Below, piece after piece: positions 25,155-39,796 of a stretch of DNA of 64,000 bases. The DNA comes from Deinococcus terrestris (GTDB lineage Bacteria; Deinococcota; Deinococci; Deinococcales; Deinococcaceae), in the NCBI RefSeq assembly GCF_009377345.1, contig NZ_WBSL01000009.1, forward strand, positions 18,002 through 82,001. Reading direction: 5' to 3'. The notes beneath the pieces were generated by a model that was not told where the DNA came from, made no database searches, and saw nothing but the letters and a program-made list of their open reading frames with translations. The translations under genes and the position numbers were made by a program. The first letter of the stretch is position 1, and each line of letters starts with the position of its first letter.

Positions 25155-26249
25155 TTAACGCGCCGCCAGCCACGCCCGCGCCGCCGTCTCCAACGCGGCG
25201 AAGGAGGCGAAGCCCACAGCACGGGCCGCCCGGTCCCGGTCCCCCGTCTGAGCGAGGGCCTGCGCGAGCCGCCAGGGAGCGTCCCCGCCCTGCCGCGCCG
25301 CCAGGAACTCCACCACGCCGAGGCCCTGACGGTAGGCGTTGTCCCAGCGGTTTTCGGGCACAGCGGGAAAGTCGGCCAGCTCGGCCAGGGGCACCCACCC
25401 GGCGCGGGCGTAGGCGTTCACGCGGGCCTGCCCAGACTGCCAGCTCGACTCGGCGGTAAAGGTGCGGGCGGCGAAGTTCGCCAGCCCCTCGTGCAGCCAC
25501 CAGGGAATGCGCTTGTCCCCGGCGGCTCCCCCGGCCTGGGCCGCCGCCACCCCCACGGCGAGGTGGGTGAACTCGTGCGTCAGCACCCGCAGCGCGGACG
25601 CCTCGGCCTGGGCCGGGGAGCCGCCGGGCAGCACCAGCTTGATCGCCTCGCCGGGTTCGTTCCAGCCGGAGACAGGTTGCAGCGAGGGGTAGACGGTGGC
25701 GCTGAGGCGTTCGGCGTCGGGGTAGACCTTGACCACGGCCCCCGGCGGGACGGTCAGGCCCAGCACCCGCTCGACCTCGCGGGCGGCGCGGGGCAGCAGG
25801 GGCGCGAGGAACGTGGCCTTCTGCGCCAGCTCCGGCACGCTCAGGGCGAGGAGGCTATCCGTCCCGGTTTTCACGGGGGTCAGGGCCTCGCCCGCGTAGC
25901 GCCAGACCTCGCCCACCCGGACCAGTTGCACGGGGAGGCTAACCCGGCGCACCTCGCCCGGCACCCGCGTCCAGACGAGGTCGAGGGTGGCCGTCGCTCC
26001 GGCTCCCTCTTGCCGCACGTCGCTGAAGCGGTAGGTCACGTCGGCAGGCACTCTGCGGGCGAGGTCGGCGGCGAAGTTGGCCCCCTCCACCGTGAAGGTG
26101 CCGCCGGGAGCGAGCAGGGCGCGGTAGGCGGCGGCGTCGCCCGCACGGGCCGCCGTCTGAAGGGCCGCCGCCAGCTCCGGCGGCGTGCGCTGGGCCAGGG
26201 CGGGGGAACACAGCATCAGTCCCGCGAGGAGGGCGGCGCGAAGGGTCAT
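25155..26249 (-). CDS. Secreted HExxH metalloprotease-like protein (peptidase MA group)
   Basis: 364 aa. Signal peptide [19 protein letters not shown]. Residues about 20-120 form an NTF2-like or TPR-adjacent domain ([19 protein letters not shown]). The catalytic zinc site is [10 protein letters not shown] (HEFTH) with the downstream Glu in [12 protein letters not shown], the gluzincin arrangement of two His and a distal Glu. A helical C-terminus follows. It should cut proteins or peptides outside the membrane; the target is unknown. It is the last gene of a leftward run starting at the SDR gene. Confidence 0.78.
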   Translation of the reverse strand: MTLRAALLAGLMLCSPALAQRTPPELAAALQTAARAGDAAAYRALLAPGGTFTVEGANFAADLARRVPADVTYRFSDVRQEGAGATATLDLVWTRVPGEVRRVSLPVQLVRVGEVWRYAGEALTPVKTGTDSLLALSVPELAQKATFLAPLLPRAAREVERVLGLTVPPGAVVKVYPDAERLSATVYPSLQPVSGWNEPGEAIKLVLPGGSPAQAEASALRVLTHEFTHLAVGVAAAQAGGAAGDKRIPWWLHEGLANFAARTFTAESSWQSGQARVNAYARAGWVPLAELADFPAVPENRWDNAYRQGLGVVEFLAARQGGDAPWRLAQALAQTGDRDRAARAVGFASFAALETAARAWLAAR

Positions 26250-26310
26250 GGCTCAGCTTAAGGGCCGCCTGTGGTCGGCGCAGGACCGGAAGCCACTCTT
26301 CCCACTTCGC

Positions 26311-26601
26311 CTAGCAGAAGAAGGGCGACATGAAGCGCAGCGCCGCCGCCACGCCCACCAGAAACAGGGCCAGGGGTGTCCAGAACGAGCGGCGCGGGGA
26401 GTCCAGCAGCGCGAGCAGAAGGGAGAGGGCCGCGAGCCCGATGGCGAACAGCGCCCGCCTGTCGAAGGCCCGCAGCGTCTCACCACAGTTGTGCAGGGGG
26501 TGTGCCCAGTGCAGGCTGAACAGCAGCAGGCCGAGCAAGGAGGCCAGCAATAGGGCGAGGAGTACCCTCTGTCCGCGTTGTTCAGCGTTCCCAGTCGTCA
26601 C
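26311..26601 (-). CDS. Small integral membrane protein
   Basis: 96 aa from GTG 26601, which has GAGG four bases upstream; the frame extends further but only as low-complexity shadow. Three hydrophobic segments are visible ([37 protein letters not shown] and [19 protein letters not shown]). No family recognised. It is downstream of another small membrane protein and the TSUP gene. Confidence 0.6.
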   Translation of the reverse strand: MTTGNAEQRGQRVLLALLLASLLGLLLFSLHWAHPLHNCGETLRAFDRRALFAIGLAALSLLLALLDSPRRSFWTPLALFLVGVAAALRFMSPFFC

Positions 26602-26629
26602 GGCACCTCGCCTGGCCTCGGGCGACCCT

Positions 26630-26908
26630 TTAACCCGGCAGGAACTCTTTGACCACGAACACGACAACCAGCCCCGCGAGCGCCGAGAGCGCGGCGACAC
26701 TCAGGCGGCGGTCCCGGTTCCACGCAGTCACGGCGACCCACACGGCCGCCAGCACGGGCACCAGCCCCACCCAGCCCACCGCGAGGGCGGCCAGTCGGGG
26801 GAACAGCACGCCCAGCGCCAGCAGGCCAACGGCCACCCAAAAGCCCAGCGGATAGAGCCACTCCGGCAGGCCCGCGAGTTCGGTGTCGGGCTTCTTCTCC
26901 GGCGTCAT
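26630..26908 (-). CDS. Small integral membrane protein
   Basis: 92 aa from ATG 26908, overlapping the stop of the TSUP gene by 4 bp. After a charged N-terminus ([13 protein letters not shown]) there are about three membrane segments ([38 protein letters not shown] and [16 protein letters not shown]). No known family. The tight coupling to the TSUP gene suggests the two act together. Confidence 0.65.
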   Translation of the reverse strand: MTPEKKPDTELAGLPEWLYPLGFWVAVGLLALGVLFPRLAALAVGWVGLVPVLAAVWVAVTAWNRDRRLSVAALSALAGLVVVFVVKEFLPG

Positions 26909-27660
26909 GCCTGCCCCCAGTATTTCCACAGCAGTTGCCCCGCCGTGAAGATCAGGAGCACGCTGAAAAAGAGCTTGAGTTGCGCGGCCGGAATGCGGCT
27001 TTGCAGCCCCGCGCCCGCCCGCGCCCCGATTAGCACGCCCAGGGCAACCCCGGCGGCCAGCCGCAGGTCCAGCAGCCCTCCCGCGTGGTACACCAGCGCG
27101 TTCCCCACGGCGGTCAGGCCCATGATGAAGGTCGAGGTGGCGATGGCCTGCCGGATGGGCACCCCTGCGAGGAGGTTCAGCACCGGCACCTGCACCGTCC
27201 CGCCGCCGATGCCCAGCAGGCCGCTCATGATGCCCGCGAAGGTCATCGCGGGGGGCACCAGGCGGCTGGGGGGGCGCTCGACCTCCACCCGCTTGAGGCC
27301 GCGCAACAGGTTGTAGGCCGAGTACAGCAGCAGGGCCGCGAACACCGTCGCCACCGCGCGGGCGGGCAGCACCAGCCCCAGGAAGGAGCCGACCGCCCCG
27401 CCCAGGATGGTGAAGGGAGAGAGCAGGTAGCCCGTCCGCGCCCGCACCAGCCCCTGTTGCAGATAACTCGCCGCCCCGCTCAGGCCCACCGCGAGCACCC
27501 CGATCTGCGACACGGCGACCGCCTGCGCGATGGTAATGTCGCGCCCGAACAGTGGCAGCACGAACTCCAGCGCGGGCACGACGACCACGCCGCCACCGAG
27601 GCCCAGGATCGCGCCCAGCACTCCGGCGAGCAGACCGACGGCAATCACGGCGAGGGTCAA
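26905..27660 (-). CDS. TSUP-family (TauE/SafE) membrane transporter
   Basis: 251 aa with about eight membrane helices in two repeated halves. The glycine-rich signatures of each half are present: [21 protein letters not shown] near residue 15 and [24 protein letters not shown] near residue 145. TSUP proteins export or import sulfite, sulfoacetate and other small organic anions; the substrate here cannot be assigned. Cotranscribed with a small membrane protein downstream. Confidence 0.88.
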   Translation of the reverse strand: MTLAVIAVGLLAGVLGAILGLGGGVVVVPALEFVLPLFGRDITIAQAVAVSQIGVLAVGLSGAASYLQQGLVRARTGYLLSPFTILGGAVGSFLGLVLPARAVATVFAALLLYSAYNLLRGLKRVEVERPPSRLVPPAMTFAGIMSGLLGIGGGTVQVPVLNLLAGVPIRQAIATSTFIMGLTAVGNALVYHAGGLLDLRLAAGVALGVLIGARAGAGLQSRIPAAQLKLFFSVLLIFTAGQLLWKYWGQA

Positions 27661-27697
27661 GGTTGGATCACGGCAAGGAGGCTAACACGGCTCTCCC

Positions 27698-28453
<756 letters not shown>

Positions 28454-28600
28454 GGGGGCATTAGACCGCCTGGGGAGGGTCCGGGAGAGGCCGAGGCCCC
28501 GCGTGAAGCAACTCTCTAGCCCCACCGGACGAAAAGGCCGGGGGTCTTCTGCGACGCTGGGAACTGTTCGCAGGGCTTGACCGACAAAGGAGGCAGACAT

Positions 28601-28993
28601 ATGGATGCACAGCAAGTGGCGAGGGGACTCGGCTGGTTCAGCCTGGGGCTGGGCGTCGCCGAGCTTCTGATGCCGGGCCAGATCAGCCGTCTGGTGGGCG
28701 TGCGCGACGGCGAGCAGGACGGGCTGGTGCGCTCCTACGGGGTGCGGGAAGTGGTGGCCGGGGTCGGCCTGCTGACCCACCCGGCCGCCGCCGCGACCTG
28801 GGTGTGGGGCCGGGCCGTCGGGGACGTGCTGGACATTGCCACGGTGGGCCACGCGGGGCCGAACGACCCGCACGGGCGCAAGCGCATGGCGAACAGCCTG
28901 CTGATGCTCTCGGGCGTGCTGGTCGTGGACGTGCTGACCGCGCGGGCGCTGAGCATGAACCCGCCCCGCCGCATGAAAGGAGGGCGACCATGA
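28601..28993 (+). CDS. Small membrane protein of a stress-type operon
   Basis: 130 aa from ATG 28601, with a strong AGGAGG seven bases upstream. Three to four hydrophobic stretches (LGWFSLGLGVAELLM, REVVAGVGLLTHPAAAATWVWG, SLLMLSGVLVVDVLTA) with a conserved-looking charged loop (HAGPNDPHGRKRM). Proteins like this sit beside SRPBCC (cyclase/dehydrase-like) genes in other bacteria, as here. The stop overlaps the next start (ATGA). Function unknown. Confidence 0.7.
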   Translation: MDAQQVARGLGWFSLGLGVAELLMPGQISRLVGVRDGEQDGLVRSYGVREVVAGVGLLTHPAAAATWVWGRAVGDVLDIATVGHAGPNDPHGRKRMANSLLMLSGVLVVDVLTARALSMNPPRRMKGGRP

Positions 28994-29741
28994 CCCGCAA
29001 GGACTACGAGGAACGGCCCCAGAGCGGCCGGAATTCCAGCCCCGCCGAGCGCGTGCTGTTCGGCAGCATCGGCGCGGGGCTGATCGCCCTGAGCCTGGGC
29101 CAACGCGGACAGGTGGGGACCCTGCTCGCCACCGGGGGCGCCCTCCTCGTCGCGGGCGCGGCGATGGGCCAGGGCCTCGGCGAGACGGTCACGGGCGTGC
29201 GCCGCACCGAAGACGACCAGATCAAGGTGGAAAAGGCGATCACGGTCGGGATGGGCGCCGACGAGCTGTACACCTTCTGGCGCAACTTTGAGAACCTGCC
29301 GCGCTTTATGGACCACCTGGAATCGGTAAAGGTGCAGGATGGGGACGGCCAGCGCTCGCACTGGGTCGCCAAGGCTCCGGCGGGCACGAGCGTCGAGTGG
29401 GACGCCGAGATCACCGCTGACGAGCCGGGACGCCGCATCGCGTGGCGTTCGCTGGAGGGGGCGACGGTGCCCAACGAGGGTGCAGTAGAGTTCCGCCCCG
29501 CGCCCGGTGACCGGGGCACCGAGATCCACGTCTCGCTGACCTACCGCCCGCCGGGGGGCACCCTGGGGGCGACGGTCGCCCGGCTGCTGGGCGAGGACCC
29601 CAACGTGCAGATTGAACATGACCTGCGGCGGCTCAAGCGGCTGCTGGAGGTTGGGCATATTCCCACCACCGAGGGCCAGTCCAGTGGCCGCAAGGGTGCG
29701 CTGAAGGCGGAGGCCAGGATGTACGACAACCGGAGGACCTC

Positions 29742-29745
<4 letters not shown>
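28990..29745 (+). CDS. SRPBCC (START-like) protein with membrane hairpin
   Basis: 251 aa from ATG 28990 (GGAGG upstream, ATGA overlap with the preceding gene). Residues about 20-60 hold two hydrophobic segments with glycine-rich turns; residues about 75-210 form an SRPBCC fold of the polyketide cyclase/dehydrase type ([47 protein letters not shown]). Such folds bind hydrophobic ligands. The tail is basic. It is translationally coupled on both sides within the three-gene operon. Confidence 0.78.
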
Positions 29746-30962
<1,217 letters not shown>

Positions 30963-30975
30963 GGAAGGGCGAGCA

Positions 30976-31010
30976 CGGCGGGCCGGAGGGAAAAGTCCTC
31001 CGGCCCGCCG
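30976..31010. terminator. Hairpin between convergent genes
   Basis: A perfect 14-bp stem (30976-30989 with 30997-31010) and 7-nt loop follow the ADH stop. No T-run follows on either strand, but the stem is very stable and lies between convergent genes. Confidence 0.65.
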
Positions 31011-31028
31011 CTGTGGAGCGAGTCTCCG

Positions 31029-31457
31029 TTAACCGTGCCCCACCACCAGCCAGCGCCGTTCCGCTCCCGTCACCCGCCTGCCGTCCAGCCACACCAGCGC
31101 CGCCCGTGCACCGTCGCCCCACAGCACGGCGGCTTGCCCGAACGCGCTGCCCCACTCCGCCGCCTGCCAAAGCCGAGCCCCATGAATCAGCAGCGCGGCC
31201 TCGGCCCATTCGCCCTTGCCGTTGATGACAAGCATGGGGGTGAACCCGCCGTCCTGCACGAGGGTAAGGAGGGCCGCGTGGGCCTGCGCATTCGCCAGGT
31301 CGGACGCCCGCTTTCCAGCCGGATTCCACGCGGTGACGATGGCCCACGGTCCGTAAGCCCAGCTTGGTGGGCGGCCGGGCATGGGCGACAGGACACCCTG
31401 TTCCCCGGCGGGGCCGTAGCCTGTCCCCAGGAAGGCGGCCCGCAACCCTGCCCTCAA
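31029..31457 (-). CDS. DUF3293-like protein
   Basis: 142 aa if started at TTG 31457, which overlaps the upstream stop (TTGA). The frame is open further upstream but that part is a shadow of the neighbour. The core resembles DUF3293: [37 protein letters not shown] and [13 protein letters not shown]. That family has no known activity. The start is uncertain, since no ATG or GTG lies near the conserved N-terminus. Confidence 0.6.
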   Translation of the reverse strand: MRAGLRAAFLGTGYGPAGEQGVLSPMPGRPPSWAYGPWAIVTAWNPAGKRASDLANAQAHAALLTLVQDGGFTPMLVINGKGEWAEAALLIHGARLWQAAEWGSAFGQAAVLWGDGARAALVWLDGRRVTGAERRWLVVGHG

Positions 31458-31818
31458 GGGCGCAGCATGACGGCCTCGGCGTTGAGCAGCGGCGCCTGCC
31501 GGAAGCGCAGGGCCACCCGCACGCGCTGACCTGGCCGGAAGTCCCCGGCGAGGACCACCCGGTAGGGCGTGCTCTCGCCCAGCAGCAGGGTGCCCGGCAC
31601 TGGAATGCTCTCCACCATTTCGCAGCGGGGGGTGCAGCGCAGCAGCCGGGCGCGGCCTGCGCCGCTCCACACGCCCGTCAGCGCGTCGCCCCCGCCCACC
31701 GTCACCCGTCCCTGCAAGACCGCGCCGCCGAACGCAGGCCGCAGTCCCAGGTCGGCGGCGGGTAGCCGGGCGGCGAGGGCCACCCCCAGCCCGGCCAGCA
31801 GGAGGACCGCGCCGCGTC

Positions 31819-31822
<4 letters not shown>
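31454..31822 (-). CDS. Secreted protein of unknown function
   Basis: 122 aa. A signal peptide ([22 protein letters not shown]) precedes a small beta-rich domain with a Cys pair ([12 protein letters not shown]). The pattern [12 protein letters not shown] and [16 protein letters not shown] suggests an OB- or barrel-like fold, as in small envelope proteins. Overlaps truD by 4 bp (ATGA) and the next gene by 4 bp. No family recognised. Confidence 0.6.
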
Positions 31823-32877
<1,055 letters not shown>

Positions 32878-32949
32878 GATCCGTCCACCCTACGCCCTGC
32901 GGCGGGCCTGCGGGGTGAGAGGGCGCCGGGGGGGAGTGGGCACGCTCCC

Positions 32950-33732
32950 TCAGTTCAGCACCCGTTCGCCTCCGCCCGGCGGCGTCCAGTCGGCCCGGAA
33001 GAGCTGCGACGGCCCCGGCCCCAGCTCCCGCACGTACCACACCCGCACGCCGCGCTCCCAGCCGCGCAGGGGCAGGACGGCGTGCCCGCCGCTGGGCAGC
33101 ACGTTGAGCGGAGCGCCGCCCTCGTCACGCACCCGCAGCCAGGCGTTCGTGCCGCTGGGCGACCACCCGGCCAGCCACAGGGGGCCATCCGAGACGTTGG
33201 TGAGCCGGGCGCCGCGCCCGGTCAGCGCGAGGCTGAGGTCGGGCCACTCGGGAAGCTGGGTGGGGCCGAATCGCACCTCCAGCCCCGGCAGGCGCCGGGC
33301 CGGGGGGAGGGGACGAAACAGGGTGCGGGCGATCAGTCCTCCGGCCCCCGCCAGCAGCAGCCCCAGCGCGGCGGCCAGCGGCACGGCCAGGTCGCGCACC
33401 CGCCCGTCTCCCTGCGCGGCGAGCAGGGCCAGCAGCGCGAGGCCCAGCAGCACGCCCACCAGCGGCCACGCCCCACCGGGCCGGGTGCGGGTGGGCCGGA
33501 ACGCCCCCGGCCAGAACTCGGCCAGCAGCAGCGCCGCCGCCCCCAGCCCGAAGAGGGCCGGAACCTCCAGCAGCGGCGCGAGCAGCAGCACGAGCCACCC
33601 CAGCACCGCCCACCACGCCACGCGCGGTTCGTGGCGGAGACGGGCCTCCCGCCCCACCCGCCACAGCCAGTAGCCCGCGATCAGGGCGAGGCACAGGGCG
33701 TAGAGGGGCGTCACGTAGGCGGCGAAGGTCAC
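32950..33732 (-). CDS. Integral membrane protein of unknown function
   Basis: 260 aa. The N-terminal half has about four membrane helices ([69 protein letters not shown]). The C-terminal 110 residues are a soluble, beta-rich domain ([27 protein letters not shown]) that could face outward. It overlaps the moaB gene by 4 bp. No family recognised. Confidence 0.65.
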   Translation of the reverse strand: MTFAAYVTPLYALCLALIAGYWLWRVGREARLRHEPRVAWWAVLGWLVLLLAPLLEVPALFGLGAAALLLAEFWPGAFRPTRTRPGGAWPLVGVLLGLALLALLAAQGDGRVRDLAVPLAAALGLLLAGAGGLIARTLFRPLPPARRLPGLEVRFGPTQLPEWPDLSLALTGRGARLTNVSDGPLWLAGWSPSGTNAWLRVRDEGGAPLNVLPSGGHAVLPLRGWERGVRVWYVRELGPGPSQLFRADWTPPGGGERVLN

Positions 33733-34286
33733 GCTTCCCTCTCCTCCGCCCCGCCCGGTTGCCCGTGCCGCCGGACCTCAAAGACGAGGTGACCGAGTTC
33801 GTCCCGCAAGAGGCCCTCCCAGGCGGTCTGCACCGCGCCCCGGCTGCCGGGGAGGGCGAACAGCAGCGTCTCTCCCGCCAGGCCGCCCACCGCCCGCGAG
33901 AGCATGGCGGCGGCGCCCACGTTGCGGTAGCTCAGCATCCGGAACAGTTCCCCGAAGCCAGGGAGCGGCTTGGTGAGCAGCGACTCCACGACTGGGACCG
34001 TCACGTCGCGCCCGGTGATCCCGGTGCCCCCGCTGGTGAGGACCACGTCGGCCCCCGCCATCAGCTCGGCCAGCGCTGCGCGGATCGCCCCTTCCTCGTC
34101 GCGGACGATGCGGGAGGCGGTGACCTCGTGGCCCGCCGCCCCCAACTCGGCCCGCAGGTAGGCGCCGCTGGTGTCGGTCGCCTGGGTACGGGTGTCGCTG
34201 ATGGTGAGGACGGCGGCCCGCACCGCTTTGGGCGCGGCGGCGCGGTGTCCGGTGGGGCCAGAGGGCGGGGGGGCAGGGTCGGCCAT
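33729..34286 (-). CDS. moaB: Molybdopterin biosynthesis MoaB/MogA family protein
   Basis: 185 aa. MoCF-binding domain: [19 protein letters not shown], the substrate loop [13 protein letters not shown], and [26 protein letters not shown]. Proteins of this kind adenylylate molybdopterin (MogA) or act in an earlier, less clear role (MoaB). The 20-residue Pro/Ala-rich N-terminal extension is unusual. It starts the leftward moaB to DUF3293 run. Confidence 0.86.
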   Translation of the reverse strand: MADPAPPPSGPTGHRAAAPKAVRAAVLTISDTRTQATDTSGAYLRAELGAAGHEVTASRIVRDEEGAIRAALAELMAGADVVLTSGGTGITGRDVTVPVVESLLTKPLPGFGELFRMLSYRNVGAAAMLSRAVGGLAGETLLFALPGSRGAVQTAWEGLLRDELGHLVFEVRRHGQPGGAEEREA

Positions 34287-34377
34287 GACGCCCGCACCAT
34301 ACGCCGGAGCGTGACCCGGCGGGCGGGGGCAGGCTCACGGTCAGGCGATGCTGGAGCGGGCGACGGCGGCCCTCCCC

Positions 34378-34383
34378 TATACT
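34378..34383 (+). promoter_or_regulatory. Leaderless-type -10 box TATACT
   Basis: TATACT ends eight bases before the ATG at 34392. This fits the short-leader promoter layout also seen at 18183 and 60201. No clear -35. Confidence 0.5.
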
Positions 34384-34391
34384 GGCCCGCG

Positions 34392-35591
34392 ATGAAGCCC
34401 ATCGGCCCCTACGTGGCCGCGCGTGACCTCGGCGGCGACCCCACGGCGGCGGTGCGGACGCTCCGCGCGACCGACCGCCTGACCGGGATGCCGGTGCTGC
34501 TGCACGTGCTGCCCCACGCGGCCCCGTTGCCCGAACTGCCCGACTCGCCCGCCCTGCTGCGCCCCTCCGAGGGCGGGATGGATGGCGAGACCGCCTATAT
34601 CGTCACCGAGCTGCCGCCCCACGCGCACCCGGCCCGCGATCCCCTTCTCGCCGCACGGGGGGGGCTGGAGGGCCTCGCGGCGCTGCACGCGGCGGGCCTG
34701 ACCCACGGGGGCGTGAGCGCCGCGCAACTGTGGAGCGTGGACGGGCAGGTCGCGCTGGCGGGGGCCGCGCTGCCCTGGGGGGGTGACCCCACGCCGGAGG
34801 AAGACGTGCGGACGCTGCTGGGGGCGCTGGAAACGTTGGGCGAGCTTCCGGCTTCCCTGCGGAACCTGCCCGAGGGCGCGACCGCCCAGGAACTCCTCGC
34901 CCGGCTGGACGCGCCCCAGGAGGCGCCGCCGCTGCGGACGAACTCTCCGGCCGAAGCCGAGGCGGAACCGGCGCCGGACCCTGCGCCCGCCGACGAGCCG
35001 GACGCCCGCTCATCCATCATCGTGACCGCCGCTCCGGCGGAGGTTGACCCGGAGCCTGCCCCCAAGAGCACTCCCGAGCCGTCCAGGGTCGCGCCCTCCC
35101 CCACCTCGCGGCGGCGGCTGGGTGAGGAGGTCCGCATCACCTGGAACCCGGACGGCACCCGGCGGGTGGTCAAGCCGGGGCAGGAGGCCACGCCCGCCCC
35201 CCGACGCGAGACCAGCCGCCCCGCGTGGCTGTGGCCCCTGCTGGCGCTGCTCGCGGTGCTGGCACTGGCAGCGGCGGTGTGGGCGTGGCGCTCGGGCAGT
35301 GGGGCGGACGCGCCGACCGCCACCCGGACAGCAGCTTCGGCCTCCGCCTGCTGCACCCTGACCTTTGCCGTGAATGGCGAGGCTCCCGGCCCGGTCCACC
35401 TCAGCGTGGTGCGGGCGCCCGCCGGAGCGAACCTGAAGGCGGGCACCGAGGTCGGCACCGCCCCCGGCGCAGTTCCCCTGCCCACGCCCGGCGAGTACGT
35501 GCTGCGGGTGGCCGCCGACGGGTACGCCCCCGCCCAGGTCACCGTGACGGCCCCCAGCGCGGTGCCGGTCACCATAGACCTCGCCCCGTAG
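34392..35591 (+). CDS. Membrane pseudokinase with extracellular PEGA domain
   Basis: 399 aa from ATG 34392. The first 170 residues look like a shrunken Ser/Thr kinase: LVLLHVLP-like N-lobe strands, then LAALHAAGLTHGGVSAAQLWSVDGQVALAGAALPWG and EDVRTLLGALETLG. At the HRD position there is THGG and at the DFG position AGAA, so both catalytic Asp residues are gone. A Pro/Glu-rich linker follows, then one transmembrane helix (WLWPLLALLAVLALAAAVWAW) and a PEGA domain near residues 345-399 (EYVLRVAADGYAPAQVTVT). A sensing or scaffolding role at the envelope is likely. It stands alone upstream of guaA. Confidence 0.72.
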   Translation: MKPIGPYVAARDLGGDPTAAVRTLRATDRLTGMPVLLHVLPHAAPLPELPDSPALLRPSEGGMDGETAYIVTELPPHAHPARDPLLAARGGLEGLAALHAAGLTHGGVSAAQLWSVDGQVALAGAALPWGGDPTPEEDVRTLLGALETLGELPASLRNLPEGATAQELLARLDAPQEAPPLRTNSPAEAEAEPAPDPAPADEPDARSSIIVTAAPAEVDPEPAPKSTPEPSRVAPSPTSRRRLGEEVRITWNPDGTRRVVKPGQEATPAPRRETSRPAWLWPLLALLAVLALAAAVWAWRSGSGADAPTATRTAASASACCTLTFAVNGEAPGPVHLSVVRAPAGANLKAGTEVGTAPGAVPLPTPGEYVLRVAADGYAPAQVTVTAPSAVPVTIDLAP

Positions 35592-35666
35592 GGCAGGAGC
35601 GGGGCGAGCGGCGTGGCTGGACACCCCCTCCCCGCCTCAGCGGGCGGCTGTGCCACAATCACGCCC

Positions 35667-37202
35667 GTGAGCCTCGTCATTCTGGACTTCGGCAGCCAGT
35701 TCACCCGCCTCATCGCGCGGCGCTTCCGCGAACTGGGGGCGTACAGCGTGATCCTGCCGGGCACCGCGAGCCTGGAGCGCATCGCGCAGGAGAACCCTCA
35801 GGGGATCGTCCTGTCGGGCGGCCCCAGCAGCGTCTACGATGCCGGAGCGCCGCGCCCCGCGCCCGGCGTGCTGGAGCTGGACGTGCCCATGCTGGGCGTG
35901 TGCTACGGCATGCAGTTTCTCGCGCACGAGGCAGGCGGCGAGGTCGCGCGGGCGGGCAAGCACGAGTACGGCAAGGCCGACCTGACCCGCTACGGGGGGC
36001 AACTCTTTCGCGGCATTCAGGGCGAGTTCGTCGCCTGGATGAGCCACGCCGACTCGGTGACCCGATTGCCGGAGGGCTACGAGGTCGTGGCCGAAACCGC
36101 CGACACGCCCGTCGCCGCCATCGAGAACCCGCTCACCCGCCGCTACGGGGTGCAATTCCACCCGGAGGTCGTCCACACGCCCAAGGGTGGGCAACTCCTC
36201 GCCAACTTCCTGGAGATCTGCGGCGTGGCCCGCGACTGGACCGCCGAGCACATCATCGACGACCTGATCGGGGGCGTGCGGGCACAGGTGGGCGATCAGG
36301 GGCGGGTGCTCCTCGCCATCAGTGGCGGGGTGGATTCCTCCACGCTGGGGCTGCTGCTGGCGCGAGCGATTGGGGAGCGGCTCACCGCCGTCTTTATCGA
36401 CCACGGGCTGCTGCGCCTCGGGGAGCGCGAGCAGGTGGAGGCCGCGCTGAAGCCGCTGGGCGTCAACCTCGTGACGGTGGACGCCCGCGCGGAGTTCATG
36501 GGGGCGCTGGCGGGCGTTTCCGACCCCGAGGAGAAGCGCAAGATCATCGGCCGCGAGTTCATCCGGGCCTTCGAGCGCGAGGCCCGCGAGTACGGCCCCT
36601 TCGACTTCCTCGCCCAGGGCACCCTCTACCCCGACGTGATCGAGTCGGCGGGCGGCGGGCAAGGCGACAAGTCGGGCGCGGCCAACATCAAGAGCCACCA
36701 CAACGTGGGCGGTCTGCCCGACGACCTCGCCTTCAAGCTGGTCGAACCGTTCCGCACCCTCTTCAAGGACGAGGTGCGCGAGATCGCCCGGCTGCTGGGC
36801 CTCCCCGACCATATCCGGATGCGCCACCCTTTTCCCGGCCCCGGCCTCGCCATCCGCTGCCTGGGGGCAATTTCCGAGGAGAAGCTGGACATCCTGCGGC
36901 GGGTGGACGACATCTTCATCTCGGGACTGCGGGAGTTCGGGTTGTATGACGGGTGCAGCCAAGCTCTGGCGGTGCTGACGCCCATCCAGTCGGTCGGCGT
37001 GATGGGCGACGGGCGCACCTACTCCTACACGGCAGCGCTGCGGGCCGTGACCACCGACGACTTCATGACGGCAGAATGGGCACGCCTGCCCTACGAGTTC
37101 CTGGCGACCATGAGCAACCGCATCGTGAACCAGGTCCACGAGGTCAACCGCGTGGTGTACGACATCACCGGGAAGCCGCCCGCGACGATCGAGTGGGAGT
37201 GA
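35667..37202 (+). CDS. guaA: GMP synthase (glutamine-hydrolysing)
   Basis: 511 aa from GTG 35667, the standard N-terminus [18 protein letters not shown]. Class I glutamine amidotransferase with the nucleophile Cys in [16 protein letters not shown] and the His-Glu pair in [14 protein letters not shown] pyrophosphatase P-loop [16 protein letters not shown]-terminal dimerisation domain ending in PPATIEWE. It converts XMP to GMP. A CACAAT box about nine bases upstream could be a short-leader -10. Confidence 0.97.
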   Translation: MSLVILDFGSQFTRLIARRFRELGAYSVILPGTASLERIAQENPQGIVLSGGPSSVYDAGAPRPAPGVLELDVPMLGVCYGMQFLAHEAGGEVARAGKHEYGKADLTRYGGQLFRGIQGEFVAWMSHADSVTRLPEGYEVVAETADTPVAAIENPLTRRYGVQFHPEVVHTPKGGQLLANFLEICGVARDWTAEHIIDDLIGGVRAQVGDQGRVLLAISGGVDSSTLGLLLARAIGERLTAVFIDHGLLRLGEREQVEAALKPLGVNLVTVDARAEFMGALAGVSDPEEKRKIIGREFIRAFEREAREYGPFDFLAQGTLYPDVIESAGGGQGDKSGAANIKSHHNVGGLPDDLAFKLVEPFRTLFKDEVREIARLLGLPDHIRMRHPFPGPGLAIRCLGAISEEKLDILRRVDDIFISGLREFGLYDGCSQALAVLTPIQSVGVMGDGRTYSYTAALRAVTTDDFMTAEWARLPYEFLATMSNRIVNQVHEVNRVVYDITGKPPATIEWE

Positions 37203-37215
37203 GAGGAGGCGGAGG

Positions 37216-37590
37216 TCAGGCCGGGCGTTGCTGTCCGGCCATGAGTCGGCCGTAGCCCAGCGACATCACGGCCCACAGCGCGATCAGCAGGAACACGGCG
37301 AGGGGTGTCACGGCCTCGTCTACGAGGTTGCCCCCGGTCATCATCGTGGCAGTGGGTAGCCCCCAACCCGCCGCCAGGAGCAGCGTCCGATCTGACAAGG
37401 GCTTTTCGGGCGTGGCTTGCCCCGTCAACCACCCGCCCAGAACGCCCAACGCTCCCGCCAGCACCGCCACTCCCCAGAACCACAGCGGCAACGCCTCCAC
37501 CTTCCAGTCCACCTGCCAGAGGCCGAGGACCACCGTAATCAGCGCAAGAGCGAAGAAAGCCGCGAGGAAGGCGAGGGGCGAACGCTTCAT
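37216..37590 (-). CDS. Small integral membrane protein
   Basis: 124 aa, about four membrane helices (AFLAAFFALALITVVLGLW, WFWGVAVLAGALGVLGGWL, LLAAGWGLPTATMMTGGNL, FLLIALWAVMSLGYGRL). Converges on guaA with 13 bp between stops. No family recognised. A MITE-like repeat sits just upstream of its start. Confidence 0.65.
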   Translation of the reverse strand: MKRSPLAFLAAFFALALITVVLGLWQVDWKVEALPLWFWGVAVLAGALGVLGGWLTGQATPEKPLSDRTLLLAAGWGLPTATMMTGGNLVDEAVTPLAVFLLIALWAVMSLGYGRLMAGQQRPA

Positions 37591-37599
37591 CCCCCGAGG

Positions 37600-37729
37600 C
37601 TAGAGCATTTGACAGAAGAATGCGTGCTGTTCTGACCCTCTCCCCTCGTGGGAGAGGGCCTTGCGAAGCAAGGGGTCAGGGGGCGCCCAGACCAATTCGA
37701 CGAACATCTTCTTTCGTCAAATGCTCTAG
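37600..37729. mobile_element. MITE-like 130-bp element with terminal inverted repeats
   Basis: The segment is bounded by a perfect 14-bp inverted repeat: CTAGAGCATTTGAC at 37600-37613 and its complement at 37716-37729; similarity continues imperfectly for about eight more bases inward. Both ends place a TA dinucleotide at the outer edge, as expected for IS630/Tc1-type targets. The interior has an inner inverted repeat (CCTCTCCC near 37638 with GGGAGAGG near 37650) and no ORF. It is too short to move itself, so it would depend on a full-length transposase elsewhere. Confidence 0.75.
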
Positions 37730-37782
37730 GCGGCAGGGCGGCCCGGCAAGGTGCCCACCGCCGCCTTCTGCACCTGCACCGC

Positions 37783-37813
37783 AAAAACCCCCCGCCCATC
37801 ACATGCAGGGGGT
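37783..37813 (-). terminator. Intrinsic terminator of the DEAD-box helicase gene
   Basis: On the minus strand ACCCCC (37813-37808) pairs with GGGGGT (37792-37787), followed by a run of five T. It lies 23-53 bp after the helicase stop. Confidence 0.75.
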
Positions 37814-37835
37814 CTTTCATTCAGGCTTCTGGGGT

Positions 37836-39641
<1,806 letters not shown>

Positions 39642-39763
39642 TTGTAGTCCTTTCGGGAGATTTCCCCTAAGAACTCCAAACGCCTTCAACCCTGAAAGCT
39701 CGTCCTTTGAGTGAGGGGCACTCTCCAGCCGCCGGGGGCATCCCGGTCGGCGCACGAAGAGAA

Positions 39764-39792
39764 AGTGTACACCACAGGCCGACGAAAGGCAA
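39764..39792 (-). promoter_or_regulatory. Promoter of the DEAD-box helicase gene
   Basis: On the minus strand TTGCCT (39792-39787) and TACACT (39769-39764) are separated by exactly 17 bp. The predicted transcript has about 115 nt of leader before the ATG, containing a short GGGGAAATCTCCC hairpin near the ribosome binding site. Confidence 0.7.
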
Positions 39793-39796
39793 GGGG

